From the NCBI RefSeq assembly GCF_022549695.1, contig NZ_JAKZGS010000001.1, positions 62,001 to 126,000 on the forward strand: a stretch of DNA of 64,000 nucleotides, given 5' to 3'. This document shows positions 1-8,727 of this stretch, one piece after another. The notes beneath the pieces were generated by a model. It saw only the letters and a list, made by a program, of their open reading frames with translations. It had not been told where the DNA came from and ran no database searches. The translations under genes and the position numbers were made by a program. Within the stretch, counting starts at the first letter, position 1. The number at the start of each line of letters is the position of its first letter. Source of the DNA: Belliella calami (GTDB lineage Bacteria > Bacteroidota > Bacteroidia > Cytophagales > Cyclobacteriaceae).

Positions 1-1543
1 AATTTCCGATGAAAGAGCCGCAGCATTCATCGCATTGGGAATGGCGCAACAACTGGAAAAACCAGTAGCCTTGGTCTGCACTTCAGGTTCAGCTGCATAC
101 AACTATGCTCCAGCTATTGCAGAAGCATTTTTCCAACAGATTCCTTTGATTGTAATCACAGCCGATAGACCACCGGAATGGATCGATCAATGGGATGGTC
201 AGACCATCAGACAAGAAGAAATCTACGGGAAGCATGTAAAGGGTTCATTCTCTTTCCCTGATGATTTCCAACACAAAGACAAAGTATGGCATGCAAACAG
301 AATAGCCAATGAAGCTATCAACTTGGCTCAACAGTTCCCTGCAGGCCCAGTACATATCAATATACCTTTACGAGAGCCATTCTATCCAAATGCTGACGAG
401 CAGTTCAATTTTGATTCAAAAGTCAAACAGATCGATGCTATCTCTACAGAAGCAGTGATAACTGGTGAAACCAAAGAAAAACTCAAATCAAAACTTTCCA
501 AATTCAACAAAATCCTAATTGTACCTGGGCAGCAAAGGCCGAATGAAAAACTACAAAAAACACTAGATCAAATTGCTTCTTTGAACAAAGCCGTGGTCGT
601 AACAGATACCATTTCAAACCTTCAATCTGAAGAAACCGTCAATTTTCATGATCATTTCATTGGGAACACAGTTTTTCAAAAGGATTTAAATCCAGACTTG
701 ATCATCTCTTTTGGCAAATCTATCATTTCCAAAAATCTTAAATTGTTCCTAAGAAATTCAGAAGCTGAGCATTGGCATGTGCAGCAGGATGGTTACTCTC
801 CAGATACATTTCAAAGCTTAACGCATACCATTCAGTGCCAACCTCTTTCTTTTCTAAAATTTCTCGAGGAGAATATGGCTTCAAATGAATTCTATTCATC
901 TTCTTGGAACTTACTTGAAGAAAAAATCAAAAACAACCTACCAAAAGTATTTTCCCAAACAGAATTCGGAGAATACAAAGCGATAGCATCCTGTCTGAAA
1001 TTCATTCCCCAACACGCCAAACTTCATGTAGCAAACAGTATGGCCATAAGATATGTGAATCTTTTGGGCATCAGAAAACAAGAAGTGATTTGCAATAGAG
1101 GAACAAGCGGAATCGATGGAAGCAATAGCACAGCAGTAGGCTGCACTTTCACCACCAAAGATCCTGTTACATTGATCACGGGAGATTTAGCTTTCTTTTA
1201 TGATAGAAATGCGTTTTGGCATAATTACTCCATGCCAAATCTTAGAATAATTTTGCTCAACAATCATGCGGGTGGAATATTTAGGTTAATCGATGGCCCA
1301 GCAAAACAACCTGAATTGGAGGAGTTTTTCGAAACCAAACAGACATTATCAGCCCAAAACCTATGCAAAGACTTTGGTTTTGAATACCATTACATAGCTG
1401 ACGAAAAGAGTTTGACCGACGTCATGGAGAATTTTTACCATAAATCCTTGAATCCCAAAATCATCGAAATCAAAACTGAGAGTCACAAAAATGCAGAGAT
1501 ATTGAAATGGGTAAAGGCAAAGATAAATGAAGGATTGCTATAA
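1..1543 (+). CDS. menD: MenD, 2-succinyl-5-enolpyruvyl-6-hydroxy-3-cyclohexene-1-carboxylate synthase (5' partial)
   Basis: This is the thiamine-diphosphate-dependent enzyme of menaquinone synthesis that joins isochorismate and 2-oxoglutarate. The frame is open from base 2, where it reads ISDERAAAFIALGMAQ, which matches the N-terminal PYR-domain motif of MenD (DERSAAFxALG). The TTG at 35 is therefore internal and the true start lies outside the window. The C-terminal TPP/Mg-binding domain is complete, with NRGTSGIDGSNSTAVG and GDLAFFYDRNAFW, followed by NNHAGGIF. Menaquinone is the usual respiratory quinone of Bacteroidota. No other men gene is in view. The gene is followed directly by a tandem repeat array with hairpins, which may serve as its terminator. 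Confidence 0.95.
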   Translation, partial: ISDERAAAFIALGMAQQLEKPVALVCTSGSAAYNYAPAIAEAFFQQIPLIVITADRPPEWIDQWDGQTIRQEEIYGKHVKGSFSFPDDFQHKDKVWHANRIANEAINLAQQFPAGPVHINIPLREPFYPNADEQFNFDSKVKQIDAISTEAVITGETKEKLKSKLSKFNKILIVPGQQRPNEKLQKTLDQIASLNKAVVVTDTISNLQSEETVNFHDHFIGNTVFQKDLNPDLIISFGKSIISKNLKLFLRNSEAEHWHVQQDGYSPDTFQSLTHTIQCQPLSFLKFLEENMASNEFYSSSWNLLEEKIKNNLPKVFSQTEFGEYKAIASCLKFIPQHAKLHVANSMAIRYVNLLGIRKQEVICNRGTSGIDGSNSTAVGCTFTTKDPVTLITGDLAFFYDRNAFWHNYSMPNLRIILLNNHAGGIFRLIDGPAKQPELEEFFETKQTLSAQNLCKDFGFEYHYIADEKSLTDVMENFYHKSLNPKIIEIKTESHKNAEILKWVKAKINEGLL

Positions 1544-1547
1544 TTAA

Positions 1548-2670
1548 GCGTAGATTGCATCTACATTTTCATATCATTGGAATTTGCAATTCTGCTTTCA
1601 AATAATAAACCCCTCGAAGTCGCAATATTTAGGGTGTAGTTGCAAACTACACCCAGTTGGTTAGTGATTGATTTTTAAGGGTGTCTCAAAAATTTGGCGT
1701 GTGCCCTAAGTGTAGATTGAATCTACACTTCCATATCAATGGAATTTGCAATTCTACTTTCAAATAATAAAACCCTCGAATTTGAAATATTTAGGGTGTA
1801 GTTGCAAACTACACCCAGGCGGTTTGATTGGGGTGTAGTTGCAAACTACACCCAGACGGTTGGTGATTAATTTTTAAGGATGTCTCAAAAAATTGGAGCG
1901 AACCCTAAGTGTAGATTGAATCTACACTTTCATATCAATGGAATTTGCAATTCTGCTTTCAAATAATAAAACCAACGCAATCGAAATATTTTGGGTGTAG
2001 TTACAAACTACACCCAGTTGGTTAGTGATTGATTTTTAAGGGTGTCTCAAAAATTTGGCGTGAACCCTAAGTGTAGATTGAATCTACACTTCCATATCAA
2101 TGGAATTTGCAATTCTACTTTCAAATAATAAAACCAACGCAATCGAAATATTTTGGGTGTAGTTACAAACTACACCCAGTTGGTTAGTGATTGATTTTTA
2201 AGGGTGTCTCAAAAATTTGGCGTGTGCCCTAAGTGTAGATTGAATCTACACTTCCATATCAATGGAATTTGCAATTCTACTTTCAAATAATAAAACCCTC
2301 GAAGTCGAAATATTTAGGGTGTAGTTGCAAACTACACCCAGACGGTTAGTGATTAATTTTTAAGGATCTCTCAAAAATTAGACGTGTGCCCTAAGTGTAG
2401 ATTGAATCTACACTTCCATATCTATGGAATTTGCAATTCTGCTTTCAAATAATAAAACCCTCGAAGTCGAAATATTTAGGGTGTAGTTGCAAACTACACC
2501 CAGTTGGTTGGTGGTTGATTTTTAAGGATCTCTCAAAAATTTGGCGTGTGCCCTAAGTGTAGATTGAATCTACACTTCCATATCAATGGAATTTGCAATT
2601 CTACTTTCAAATAATAAAACCCTCGAAGTCGAAATATCTTGGGTGTAGTTGCAAACTACACCCAGGCGGT
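1548..2670. repeat. 162-bp tandem repeat array, seven units
   Basis: About 1.1 kb between menD and the MFS gene is filled by seven units. The repeated GTGTAGATTGAATCTACAC element starts at about 1550 (diverged), 1710, 1909, 2071, 2233, 2395 and 2557. The last four steps are exactly 162 bp. The 199-bp unit at 1710 carries an extra copy of the second hairpin. Each unit holds two perfect inverted repeats: a 19-mer (arms GTGTAGATT/AATCTACAC, 1-nt loop) and a 23-mer (arms GGGTGTAGTT/AACTACACCC, loop GCA). Both share the core TGTAG/CTACA. No open frame of note is seen. The layout resembles paired REP-like palindromes amplified in tandem; no transposase is nearby. Confidence 0.9.
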
Positions 2671-2722
2671 TGTAAACCTTTTAGCATGTTTTAGGTAAAA
2701 TTATGGAACCAATTGTCCATAC

Positions 2723-4027
2723 TCAGACCTCTTTTAATTTCACAGCAAAGATCAAAGCCAAAACAAGTAGGCCAACAAAGACGAAGAGCATCACAGGAAT
2801 CCCAAAAATTGAAGATAAAGTACCCAAACCTGCTCCAACCAAAGTAAACACGCCAATCATGGTGTTGGAGAGAGATACATAAAGTGGTCTTTCGTCACTT
2901 GGTGCAAAATCCACTAAGTAAGTCTTCCTGCTTAACCTTGCACCGCCATGAGCCATCACTTGAATCAAAAACAAACCCGCGAAAGTATATATGTTCTTCC
3001 ATGCTTCAGGCCAAATTGGAAAAATAGCCATCAAAGAAATGTTGACAATACCCATCAGTGAAACCCACACCATCAGCTTTTTGCTTGATTGATCTGCAAA
3101 TCTCCCCCAAAATGGACTGCTGATGATGTTGGCGATACCAGCTGCGATGACCATGATCCCCAAATTAGTCACTTCATTTCCCAGCTCTTCTTTTCCCAAA
3201 ATCACAAAAAATGGCTGTGCTAGTGGAATGGCCATCAAAAGCCCTCTGGTAAGGACAAATATTCTTAAGTTAGCGTCCTTCTTCCAAATTTTCAAACCGT
3301 TTTTTAATTCATTGATTGGAGATCTTCCGCCATCTGTGGCTCCAGCTTGTTCTGAAATAAGTGCAAAAAACAATGCCGAAAGGATCCACAAAAATGCTCC
3401 TGACAGTACTACCCAAAACAATAGATTATTATCCTGCTCCTTTTCTAAATCCTGAAGGATAAATACCCCTGCACCTAAAGTTAAAATACCACCAATCGTA
3501 GATCTCAAAGCCAATAACTGTCCTCTTTTCCCTTTGGGAATCGTTTTGGCAATGACATCCTTGAAACTGATACTTGCTACACCACTAGCCAAAGAGTAAA
3601 CTAACAGAAGCAAAAGGATCAAATAACCTGCGAAACTCCCTTCCAATCTCAAAACAACAAAAGCCATCAGCGACAAAGCCAAAGCTTGTAAAACCGCAGG
3701 TACTACCCAAAACCATTTTCTGACAGGATATTTTCTGATTTTTGCGGAAACAAATAGCTGGGGCAATAGTGAGCCTGCATCTTTGATGGGAACGAGTGCT
3801 CCAGAAAAAGCATTTGGAACTCCAAGTGATGACATTATCCAAGGAAGTGTGGTACCTGGACTTACTAGCTGTTCCGCAAGCTTGGATAAAGCTCCACTGA
3901 GTACATTTTTGAAATAATTACCGGGGGTTTCTTCGCAGGCAGAATCAGGAATGGCATCACAAGCCCTCTCCTCTCCATCATCCGTAATCAAATCATAAGC
4001 TTTATCTGCTAAATTTTTATCAGGCAT
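2723..4027 (-). CDS. MFS transporter, substrate unknown
   Basis: This is an integral inner-membrane protein of about 434 residues with roughly a dozen hydrophobic segments and MFS-like loops (GRFADQSSKKLM around the central loop, KTIPKGKRGQLLALRS in the first half). The first 60 residues are hydrophilic and acidic, with CDAIPDSACEETPGN, which is unusual for the family. I use the ATG at 4027; a TTG two codons upstream (4033) is the alternative. It lies 66 nt downstream of the HTH-membrane gene on the same strand and could be cotranscribed with it. The sequence does not reveal its substrate. The ORFs on the opposite strand are shadows. Confidence 0.8.
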   Translation of the reverse strand: MPDKNLADKAYDLITDDGEERACDAIPDSACEETPGNYFKNVLSGALSKLAEQLVSPGTTLPWIMSSLGVPNAFSGALVPIKDAGSLLPQLFVSAKIRKYPVRKWFWVVPAVLQALALSLMAFVVLRLEGSFAGYLILLLLLVYSLASGVASISFKDVIAKTIPKGKRGQLLALRSTIGGILTLGAGVFILQDLEKEQDNNLLFWVVLSGAFLWILSALFFALISEQAGATDGGRSPINELKNGLKIWKKDANLRIFVLTRGLLMAIPLAQPFFVILGKEELGNEVTNLGIMVIAAGIANIISSPFWGRFADQSSKKLMVWVSLMGIVNISLMAIFPIWPEAWKNIYTFAGLFLIQVMAHGGARLSRKTYLVDFAPSDERPLYVSLSNTMIGVFTLVGAGLGTLSSIFGIPVMLFVFVGLLVLALIFAVKLKEV

Positions 4028-4099
4028 AGCCAAAATTAAGAAACCTTTTCCACAACCAAGTCTAAGTTATGGAAAAGGGGGAGATCTTTCAATTTTAGC

Positions 4100-4948
4100 T
4101 TAGTAAAACAATTGGGTTTTACCTAAAAATGAATACCCTTTATCTTGTTTTTTTAGGTTATATTCCTTGTGGAGTAACACTATCAAGAGCAATTCAAATA
4201 CTGTAAGTACCATCAAACCAGGAATGGCAAAAACAATAGTCATAAAGCTGATGCCTGCAAGTAAACCTACAGCCCCTGTGATGATATAGATTGTGCCTTT
4301 ACTTTTTGATAATTGAAGAAAACCAGTTGCAAATAAAACATACACTATTCCTGATATTATTGATCTAAATAACAACCCTGAAAACAAATCAACTCCCAAC
4401 CAATAGGTTGCAATATCTTCCACAATAAACATCCCTGTCAAAACAATCAAGAAGATAGACATTACTTTCAACAAAGCACTTGACTGGAATTGACCAAGTC
4501 TATAAAATCCAAGGATGAACATGATAAACAAAACAAACACAGATATCTTAATAAATGTATATAAAAATCCCAATCCAGATGAAAGTACCACATTTTCAAC
4601 AATCAAATAAACATCAAAAAATGATTCTACTATTGCCAAAGACAAATAAATAATTCCAGCTACGAATGAAAAGCGGTACCAAGAAGAAAGTCCTTCTGGG
4701 ACACTTTTTTCAGTTAATTGTTCTTGAGCTGGCAATTCATCCTGAGAAACTCCAAGCACTTCCAAAATGGCTTTGATTGTATATGATCTTGGTGTGACTT
4801 CTCCAGCTTCGATTCGCTGGATTGTTCTGACATTGATGTTACATTTTTCTACAAGTTCTTCTTGAGTCAATCCTTTGGCCTTCCTCCACTCTTGGATTTT
4901 TTGACCGAGTTCTGGTTGTTTCATTGTGATGATCGTTTGTTTAACCAT
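4100..4948 (-). CDS. XRE-family HTH protein with C-terminal membrane domain
   Basis: Residues about 10-70 form a Cro/C1-type helix-turn-helix (LGQKIQEWRKAKGLTQEELV, then NVRTIQRIEAGEVTPRSYT), a DNA-binding fold. Residues about 95-270 contain five or six strongly hydrophobic stretches, so the protein is a membrane-tethered DNA-binding protein. This architecture is frequent in Bacteroidota, but its ligand is usually unknown. A second in-frame ATG at 4924 (start MKQPELGQ) sits right before the HTH and is an equally good start. The downstream MFS gene may be its partner or target. Function beyond DNA binding is not known. Confidence 0.8.
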   Translation of the reverse strand: MVKQTIITMKQPELGQKIQEWRKAKGLTQEELVEKCNINVRTIQRIEAGEVTPRSYTIKAILEVLGVSQDELPAQEQLTEKSVPEGLSSWYRFSFVAGIIYLSLAIVESFFDVYLIVENVVLSSGLGFLYTFIKISVFVLFIMFILGFYRLGQFQSSALLKVMSIFLIVLTGMFIVEDIATYWLGVDLFSGLLFRSIISGIVYVLFATGFLQLSKSKGTIYIITGAVGLLAGISFMTIVFAIPGLMVLTVFELLLIVLLHKEYNLKKQDKGYSFLGKTQLFY

Positions 4949-5453
4949 GGCAATTTGGATTGATTTCTACAAATATAACCTGAAAGTAGGGAGGATTTTA
5001 CCCGACATTTGGACGGCATTGGGTTCTGAGAGCCAAAATACAAAAACTGATCGATAAACTCGACGTTTGACTTTATGATAAATACTAAAGTGCTGAGTTA
5101 AGTAGGACATGTTAAAAGCATCTTTTACCCTTCTGATAAAGAAAATCAGCAAAATCAAAGTCCTGAAAATATGAACATTATTTTAGTACTAAGCGAGGAG
5201 CTAAAATAACCAGTGATCGGAATCTAAATTATTTTAATCTATTTGAGTATTAAAATTTTCACAAATTTTTTGGAAAATAACCATTTGTATATATTTTTAA
5301 CCATCAATAAATTTTTAACTAACTTTTAATATTATAGAAATTTTCAAAAAGGGTGAAAATCAAAGAAAGCGAATCCTGTCATTATGTAAAAAGAGGGAAT
5401 CAAGATGGGGAAATCAGAATTTTAATCAATAAAAACATAGACTAAATTAAAAA
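4949..5453. other. Intergenic region with no recognised gene
   Basis: This is an A+T-rich divergent region between the HTH-membrane gene and the beta-barrel cassette. The short frame at 4967-5158 lacks any recognisable feature and is treated as noise. The promoters of both flanking units must lie here, but I could not place a convincing TTG-N19-TAnnTTTG pair. Confidence 0.5.
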
Positions 5454-6245
5454 ATGAATATACCCAAATTTTATTTATATCTATTCTTCACAGCATTTTG
5501 TTCTAAAAATCTAATAGCCCAAGGAAAATTTTCCTTGGGTATAGATGCAGGAGTTCGTAATGAAAAAGCCAAATTTGATGATCCAAAGGAATATATATTT
5601 AGAAATTTATATCCTTCCGGCACGATTGGCTTAGCTGGAACTTATGAATATTCAGATCGATGGGAGTTTGAAATTGGGGTTTATAGAACCACATTCAATT
5701 CCAATGTAAGTGCATTTTATAATGAACCTGGCTATACACCATTCACCAAATACGGAGATCAAGGAGGTGGTGGTTTTGCCAGTTTGCAAATTCCTGTCCG
5801 TGGGATATACTTCTCAGGAATTAAATATAGAAAGTTCAGTCTTAATATACTCGGAGGAATTACTATTTTCCATCAATTTGATACAAGAAAATTTTCAAAA
5901 TACATAGGTCCTGGCACAGTTGTATTTCCCCAACCTGCTCCTGTAGTTAGGATGGAGTTTATAGATCAAATTGTCAATAGAACATCAATTGCCTTTGAAA
6001 TAGGCCCTGAAATTAGGTATGATATTTCAGAAAGATTTTATTTAGCATATAGATTTTCTGGAAATTTAGGAACTAGAGATAAGGTATCTATTGAGGGAAG
6101 TTATTTCACTAGTGATAACCCTCAAACTATCCATGATTTCGAAGTGGTACAAAGAGGAACATCAATAAATCATTTCTTAAGTATTCGCTATAGACTTGGT
6201 AGAAAAACAAAAAATAACACTGACTTTGATTACTATGGGTACTGA
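5454..6245 (+). CDS. Secreted outer-membrane beta-barrel-like protein, family A copy 1
   Basis: The 263-residue protein begins with a signal peptide (MNIPKFYLYLFFTAFCSKNLIAQ, cleaved near residue 22) and continues with alternating hydrophobic/polar strands such as FSLGIDAGVRNEK, WEFEIGVYRTTF and FYLAYRFSGNLGTRD. It ends in an aromatic-rich segment typical of outer-membrane barrels. It is clearly paralogous to the gene at 6813-7592: both contain a YNEPGYTP/YKEPGYIP block, LQIPVRG/LQIPLRG, SIAFE, GTRD and a ...DNP segment. It overlaps the next gene by 11 nt. The specific function is unknown. It is a member of the broad group of Bacteroidota 'outer membrane beta-barrel' proteins. Confidence 0.8.
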   Translation: MNIPKFYLYLFFTAFCSKNLIAQGKFSLGIDAGVRNEKAKFDDPKEYIFRNLYPSGTIGLAGTYEYSDRWEFEIGVYRTTFNSNVSAFYNEPGYTPFTKYGDQGGGGFASLQIPVRGIYFSGIKYRKFSLNILGGITIFHQFDTRKFSKYIGPGTVVFPQPAPVVRMEFIDQIVNRTSIAFEIGPEIRYDISERFYLAYRFSGNLGTRDKVSIEGSYFTSDNPQTIHDFEVVQRGTSINHFLSIRYRLGRKTKNNTDFDYYGY

Positions 6246-6789
6246 TAAATTTCTTTTTTTATTGATTTCCCTCTTTTTTTCATTGGCTTTTGCTTCAAGT
6301 ATTTTTGCTCAAAAAGGAAATAGTCATATATCAATTGGCATAGAGGTAGGTCCATCTCTTAATTGGCAAGCAGCAGACTTTCCTATTCAGATCGGAATAC
6401 CATTCAAAGCCTATTTGGGTACTGGTAAAAATGGGCAAATGATGTTGAGAACCGGATGGCATCATTTCCCGAATTTAGCGAGACAACTAGAGCCTGATGT
6501 AGAAAGTCTAACCCGTACAGCTGTACCTGTAGCATTAGGGTATAGACACAATATCAAAAAATGGTATATTGAAGGAAGCTTCGGAGTTTCTTATGATGTG
6601 ATATTAATTAGGCACAAAGATTCACTGAAAGAACCTGAAGGGCTTGTATCCATGGAACCGCATTATGGATTGGAGCTAGGCAGAAGATACAATAGTATCG
6701 ATATTGGATTAGCTATATACAATCACGGCAATGTACCTTTTAACATCGCGTTTTTAGGCTTCAAATCGGTCTATAAAATTAGATGGTAG
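6235..6789 (+). CDS. Secreted beta-barrel-like protein, family B copy 1
   Basis: The start chosen is the ATG at 6235 (MGTDKFLFLLISLFFSLAF), since it opens a standard signal peptide ending at SIFAQ; the longer frame from 6196 would put a charged leader before it. The mature protein of about 155 residues has barrel-like strands (ISIGIEVGPSLNW, GIPFKAYLG, YIEGSFGVSY) and ends VYKIRW, an aromatic C terminus. It is paralogous to the gene at 7582-8181 (VGPSLN/IGPILN, FKAYLG/VKVYLG, LRTGWHHFP/VRTGIHYFP, YKIRW/YRIKW). The 11-nt overlap with the gene before suggests translational coupling. The function is unknown. Confidence 0.75.
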   Translation: MGTDKFLFLLISLFFSLAFASSIFAQKGNSHISIGIEVGPSLNWQAADFPIQIGIPFKAYLGTGKNGQMMLRTGWHHFPNLARQLEPDVESLTRTAVPVALGYRHNIKKWYIEGSFGVSYDVILIRHKDSLKEPEGLVSMEPHYGLELGRRYNSIDIGLAIYNHGNVPFNIAFLGFKSVYKIRW

Positions 6790-6812
6790 ATCCCTTTTTA
6801 TAAGTATGCAAC

Positions 6813-7592
6813 ATGTATAAAAAAGCTCTTTTTGGTTTGTGTATAATTTTAAATGTATCCACCTCCCTAGCACAAGGGAGGTTGTCTGTGGGTTTTGATT
6901 TAGCTTCAAGAAAAGAAATAAGAAGTTATCATGACCCACAAGGCTACCTTAACAAGCAATACACGCCTTTGTTTGCTATTGGTGGAAGTCTCAGTTATAT
7001 GATAAATGATAAGTGGGAAGTAGAATCAGGAATTTATGAAACCAGCTTTCACCAGACGGTAAGTGCTTACTATAAAGAACCGGGCTATATCCCTTTAAGC
7101 GGTACAGGATGGCAAGTAAATGGATTAAAAACTTTGCAGATACCTCTGAGGGGAGTTTATGATCTTGGTTTGAACTGGAAAAGGTTTTCATTTTCAGCAA
7201 TTGGGGGTTTAAACTTATACCATTTAAACGGTAGCTTAAAAACAAGAGGAGAAGCAGGCTTGAGTGCCATACCTGTTTATCCAACCCCTCCAACTAATTT
7301 GATGATTTACTACGAAAGTTATCCGATAAGAAAATCTAGTATTGCTTTTGAACTTGGAGGCCAATTAAAATATCAAATTTCAAATAGATTGAATTTTATT
7401 TATCGTTTTACTGCACTTGCTGGCACTCGTGACATGATCAAAATGGAGGGTTATTATGAAATAGACAACCCTCCTACCCTATATCCATTTGAAGTCACTT
7501 CCAATGGAACTGCCCTACATCACACATTCAGCCTCAGGTATAGAATGGGAAAAAAGAAAGAAAAACAAAACTGGTGGGAATATGAAGACTAA
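6813..7592 (+). CDS. Secreted outer-membrane beta-barrel-like protein, family A copy 2
   Basis: This is a 259-residue paralogue of the gene at 5454. It has a signal peptide (MYKKALFGLCIILNVSTSLAQ) and the same ordered blocks: SVGFDLASRKE, WEVESGIYETSFHQTVSAYY, LQIPLRGVYDLG, SIAFELGGQL and a GTRDMIKMEGYYEIDNP stretch. It starts 23 nt after family B copy 1, so A1-B1-A2-B2 probably form one transcript. The copies are well diverged, which suggests an old duplication kept by selection. The role is unknown; it is expected to sit in the outer membrane. Confidence 0.8.
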   Translation: MYKKALFGLCIILNVSTSLAQGRLSVGFDLASRKEIRSYHDPQGYLNKQYTPLFAIGGSLSYMINDKWEVESGIYETSFHQTVSAYYKEPGYIPLSGTGWQVNGLKTLQIPLRGVYDLGLNWKRFSFSAIGGLNLYHLNGSLKTRGEAGLSAIPVYPTPPTNLMIYYESYPIRKSSIAFELGGQLKYQISNRLNFIYRFTALAGTRDMIKMEGYYEIDNPPTLYPFEVTSNGTALHHTFSLRYRMGKKKEKQNWWEYED

Positions 7593-8181
7593 AACAATAT
7601 TATTTTTGATTGCCTTGAGCTGTAGTTTTATTGCTTCAGCAAAAGATGGAGATAGTGAAAAGACAATTTCAGAATCAAAATACAAGACTAATCCAATGCA
7701 TGGAAATGGTCTGAACTATGTAAGTTTTGGATTAGAAATAGGGCCTATACTCAACCGTTATAACCAAACTTACACTGTACACTTTGGCTTACCTGTGAAG
7801 GTGTATTTAGGCAGACAGAAAAAAGGTCGTTTTCTTGTGAGAACAGGAATCCATTACTTCCCTAGTACCAAAGAAAGCATGTGGGTGGATGTAAAAAGAT
7901 CTTACAAGACAATTATTCCACTAGCAATTGGATATCGTAAAAACATCGATAGCTGGTATGTGGAAGGTTCTGTGGGCGCTGCATTAAACATGGGAACAAC
8001 CGTATTCAAAGATTCATCCATCGAAAACTGGAGCGTTACTTATCGGGAAATCAATTATGGTATTGAGGTAGGAAAACAGATAGGAGATTTTGATATCGGG
8101 CTGGCAGTTTACAACACTGGCCCTATTCCATACCATATACTATATGCGGGAATCAAGGGAAGTTATAGGATCAAGTGGTAA
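7582..8181 (+). CDS. Secreted beta-barrel-like protein, family B copy 2
   Basis: The start is the ATG at 7582 (MKTKTILFLIALSCSFIASA), which gives a proper signal peptide; the frame upstream to 7489 only shadows the end of the previous gene. It overlaps the previous gene by 11 nt, exactly as in the first cassette. Strands such as YVSFGLEIGPILNRY, LPVKVYLGRQKKG, VRTGIHYFPST and the C-terminal SYRIKW match family B copy 1. An extra polar segment of about 25 residues follows the signal peptide here and is absent from copy 1. The function is unknown. Confidence 0.75.
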   Translation: MKTKTILFLIALSCSFIASAKDGDSEKTISESKYKTNPMHGNGLNYVSFGLEIGPILNRYNQTYTVHFGLPVKVYLGRQKKGRFLVRTGIHYFPSTKESMWVDVKRSYKTIIPLAIGYRKNIDSWYVEGSVGAALNMGTTVFKDSSIENWSVTYREINYGIEVGKQIGDFDIGLAVYNTGPIPYHILYAGIKGSYRIKW

Positions 8182-8186
8182 TTAAT

Positions 8187-8690
8187 CTAATTGATATTAA
8201 TCCCAATAATCAATCCCAGCCATGGTTTTCTTTGATAGATCCATAGATTAGAATTCTTATCTAGGAGCCTATCCCAACCTAGTGCGAATCCCAAATTCAA
8301 GTAATCTATCCCAATGCTAAAGGCAAGCCCATTTGACCAAACCAATCCATCATATTCTTCGGTAATTTGATCATTTGTAAACCAAGGGGTTATTGGGGAC
8401 GAACCAAACCCAGAAAATGCTCCAAACGATAAGCCATAATGCCTTGTCTTTCTTTCCTGCTGCCCAAATTTGTTCCTACTATATTTCAAACTATAGAAAT
8501 CAGTCCTGTAGCCCGCATAAACTGATGCGTTCAAATTCGTACTCAACTGTTGTGGTTGATTCGCTACAGGAAACCTATATTTGAATGGAATGGTAATTAG
8601 ATCTATGTCAAATCCGTTTGTAGTAAAATAACTATCCGTTTTTGAACAATCTTTCCCTGTTTTCCAAAAAGCTTTTGACCAAAGCGTTGT
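8187..8690 (-). pseudogene. 5'-truncated outer-membrane protein remnant
   Basis: The minus-strand frame is open from 8690 to a stop at 8187 (168 codons) but has no ATG, no signal peptide and an in-frame stop just upstream at 8691-8693. The translation keeps barrel-like character: DIDLITIPFKYRFPVANQP, NLNASVYAGYRTDFYSLKY, LAFSIGIDYLNLGFALGW and a C terminus WLGLIIGININ. The reading frame therefore looks like the C-terminal two thirds of an outer-membrane beta-barrel whose 5' end was lost where the upstream region of the M28 peptidase gene now begins. A TTG at 8546 is the only alternative start and would leave barrel-like sequence outside. It converges with family B copy 2, only 5 nt away. Confidence 0.6.
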
Positions 8691-8727
8691 TTATTTCTAT
8701 ATTCAGGCTGATTAATAAAATATTTAG

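Noticed and set aside
1548-2670. CRISPR array
   Set aside because: Units are 162 bp and alike throughout; there are no unique spacers of regular length between short repeats and no cas gene is in the window.
4967-5158. 63-residue minus-strand protein
   Set aside because: No recognisable feature; it is a short frame in an A+T-rich region.
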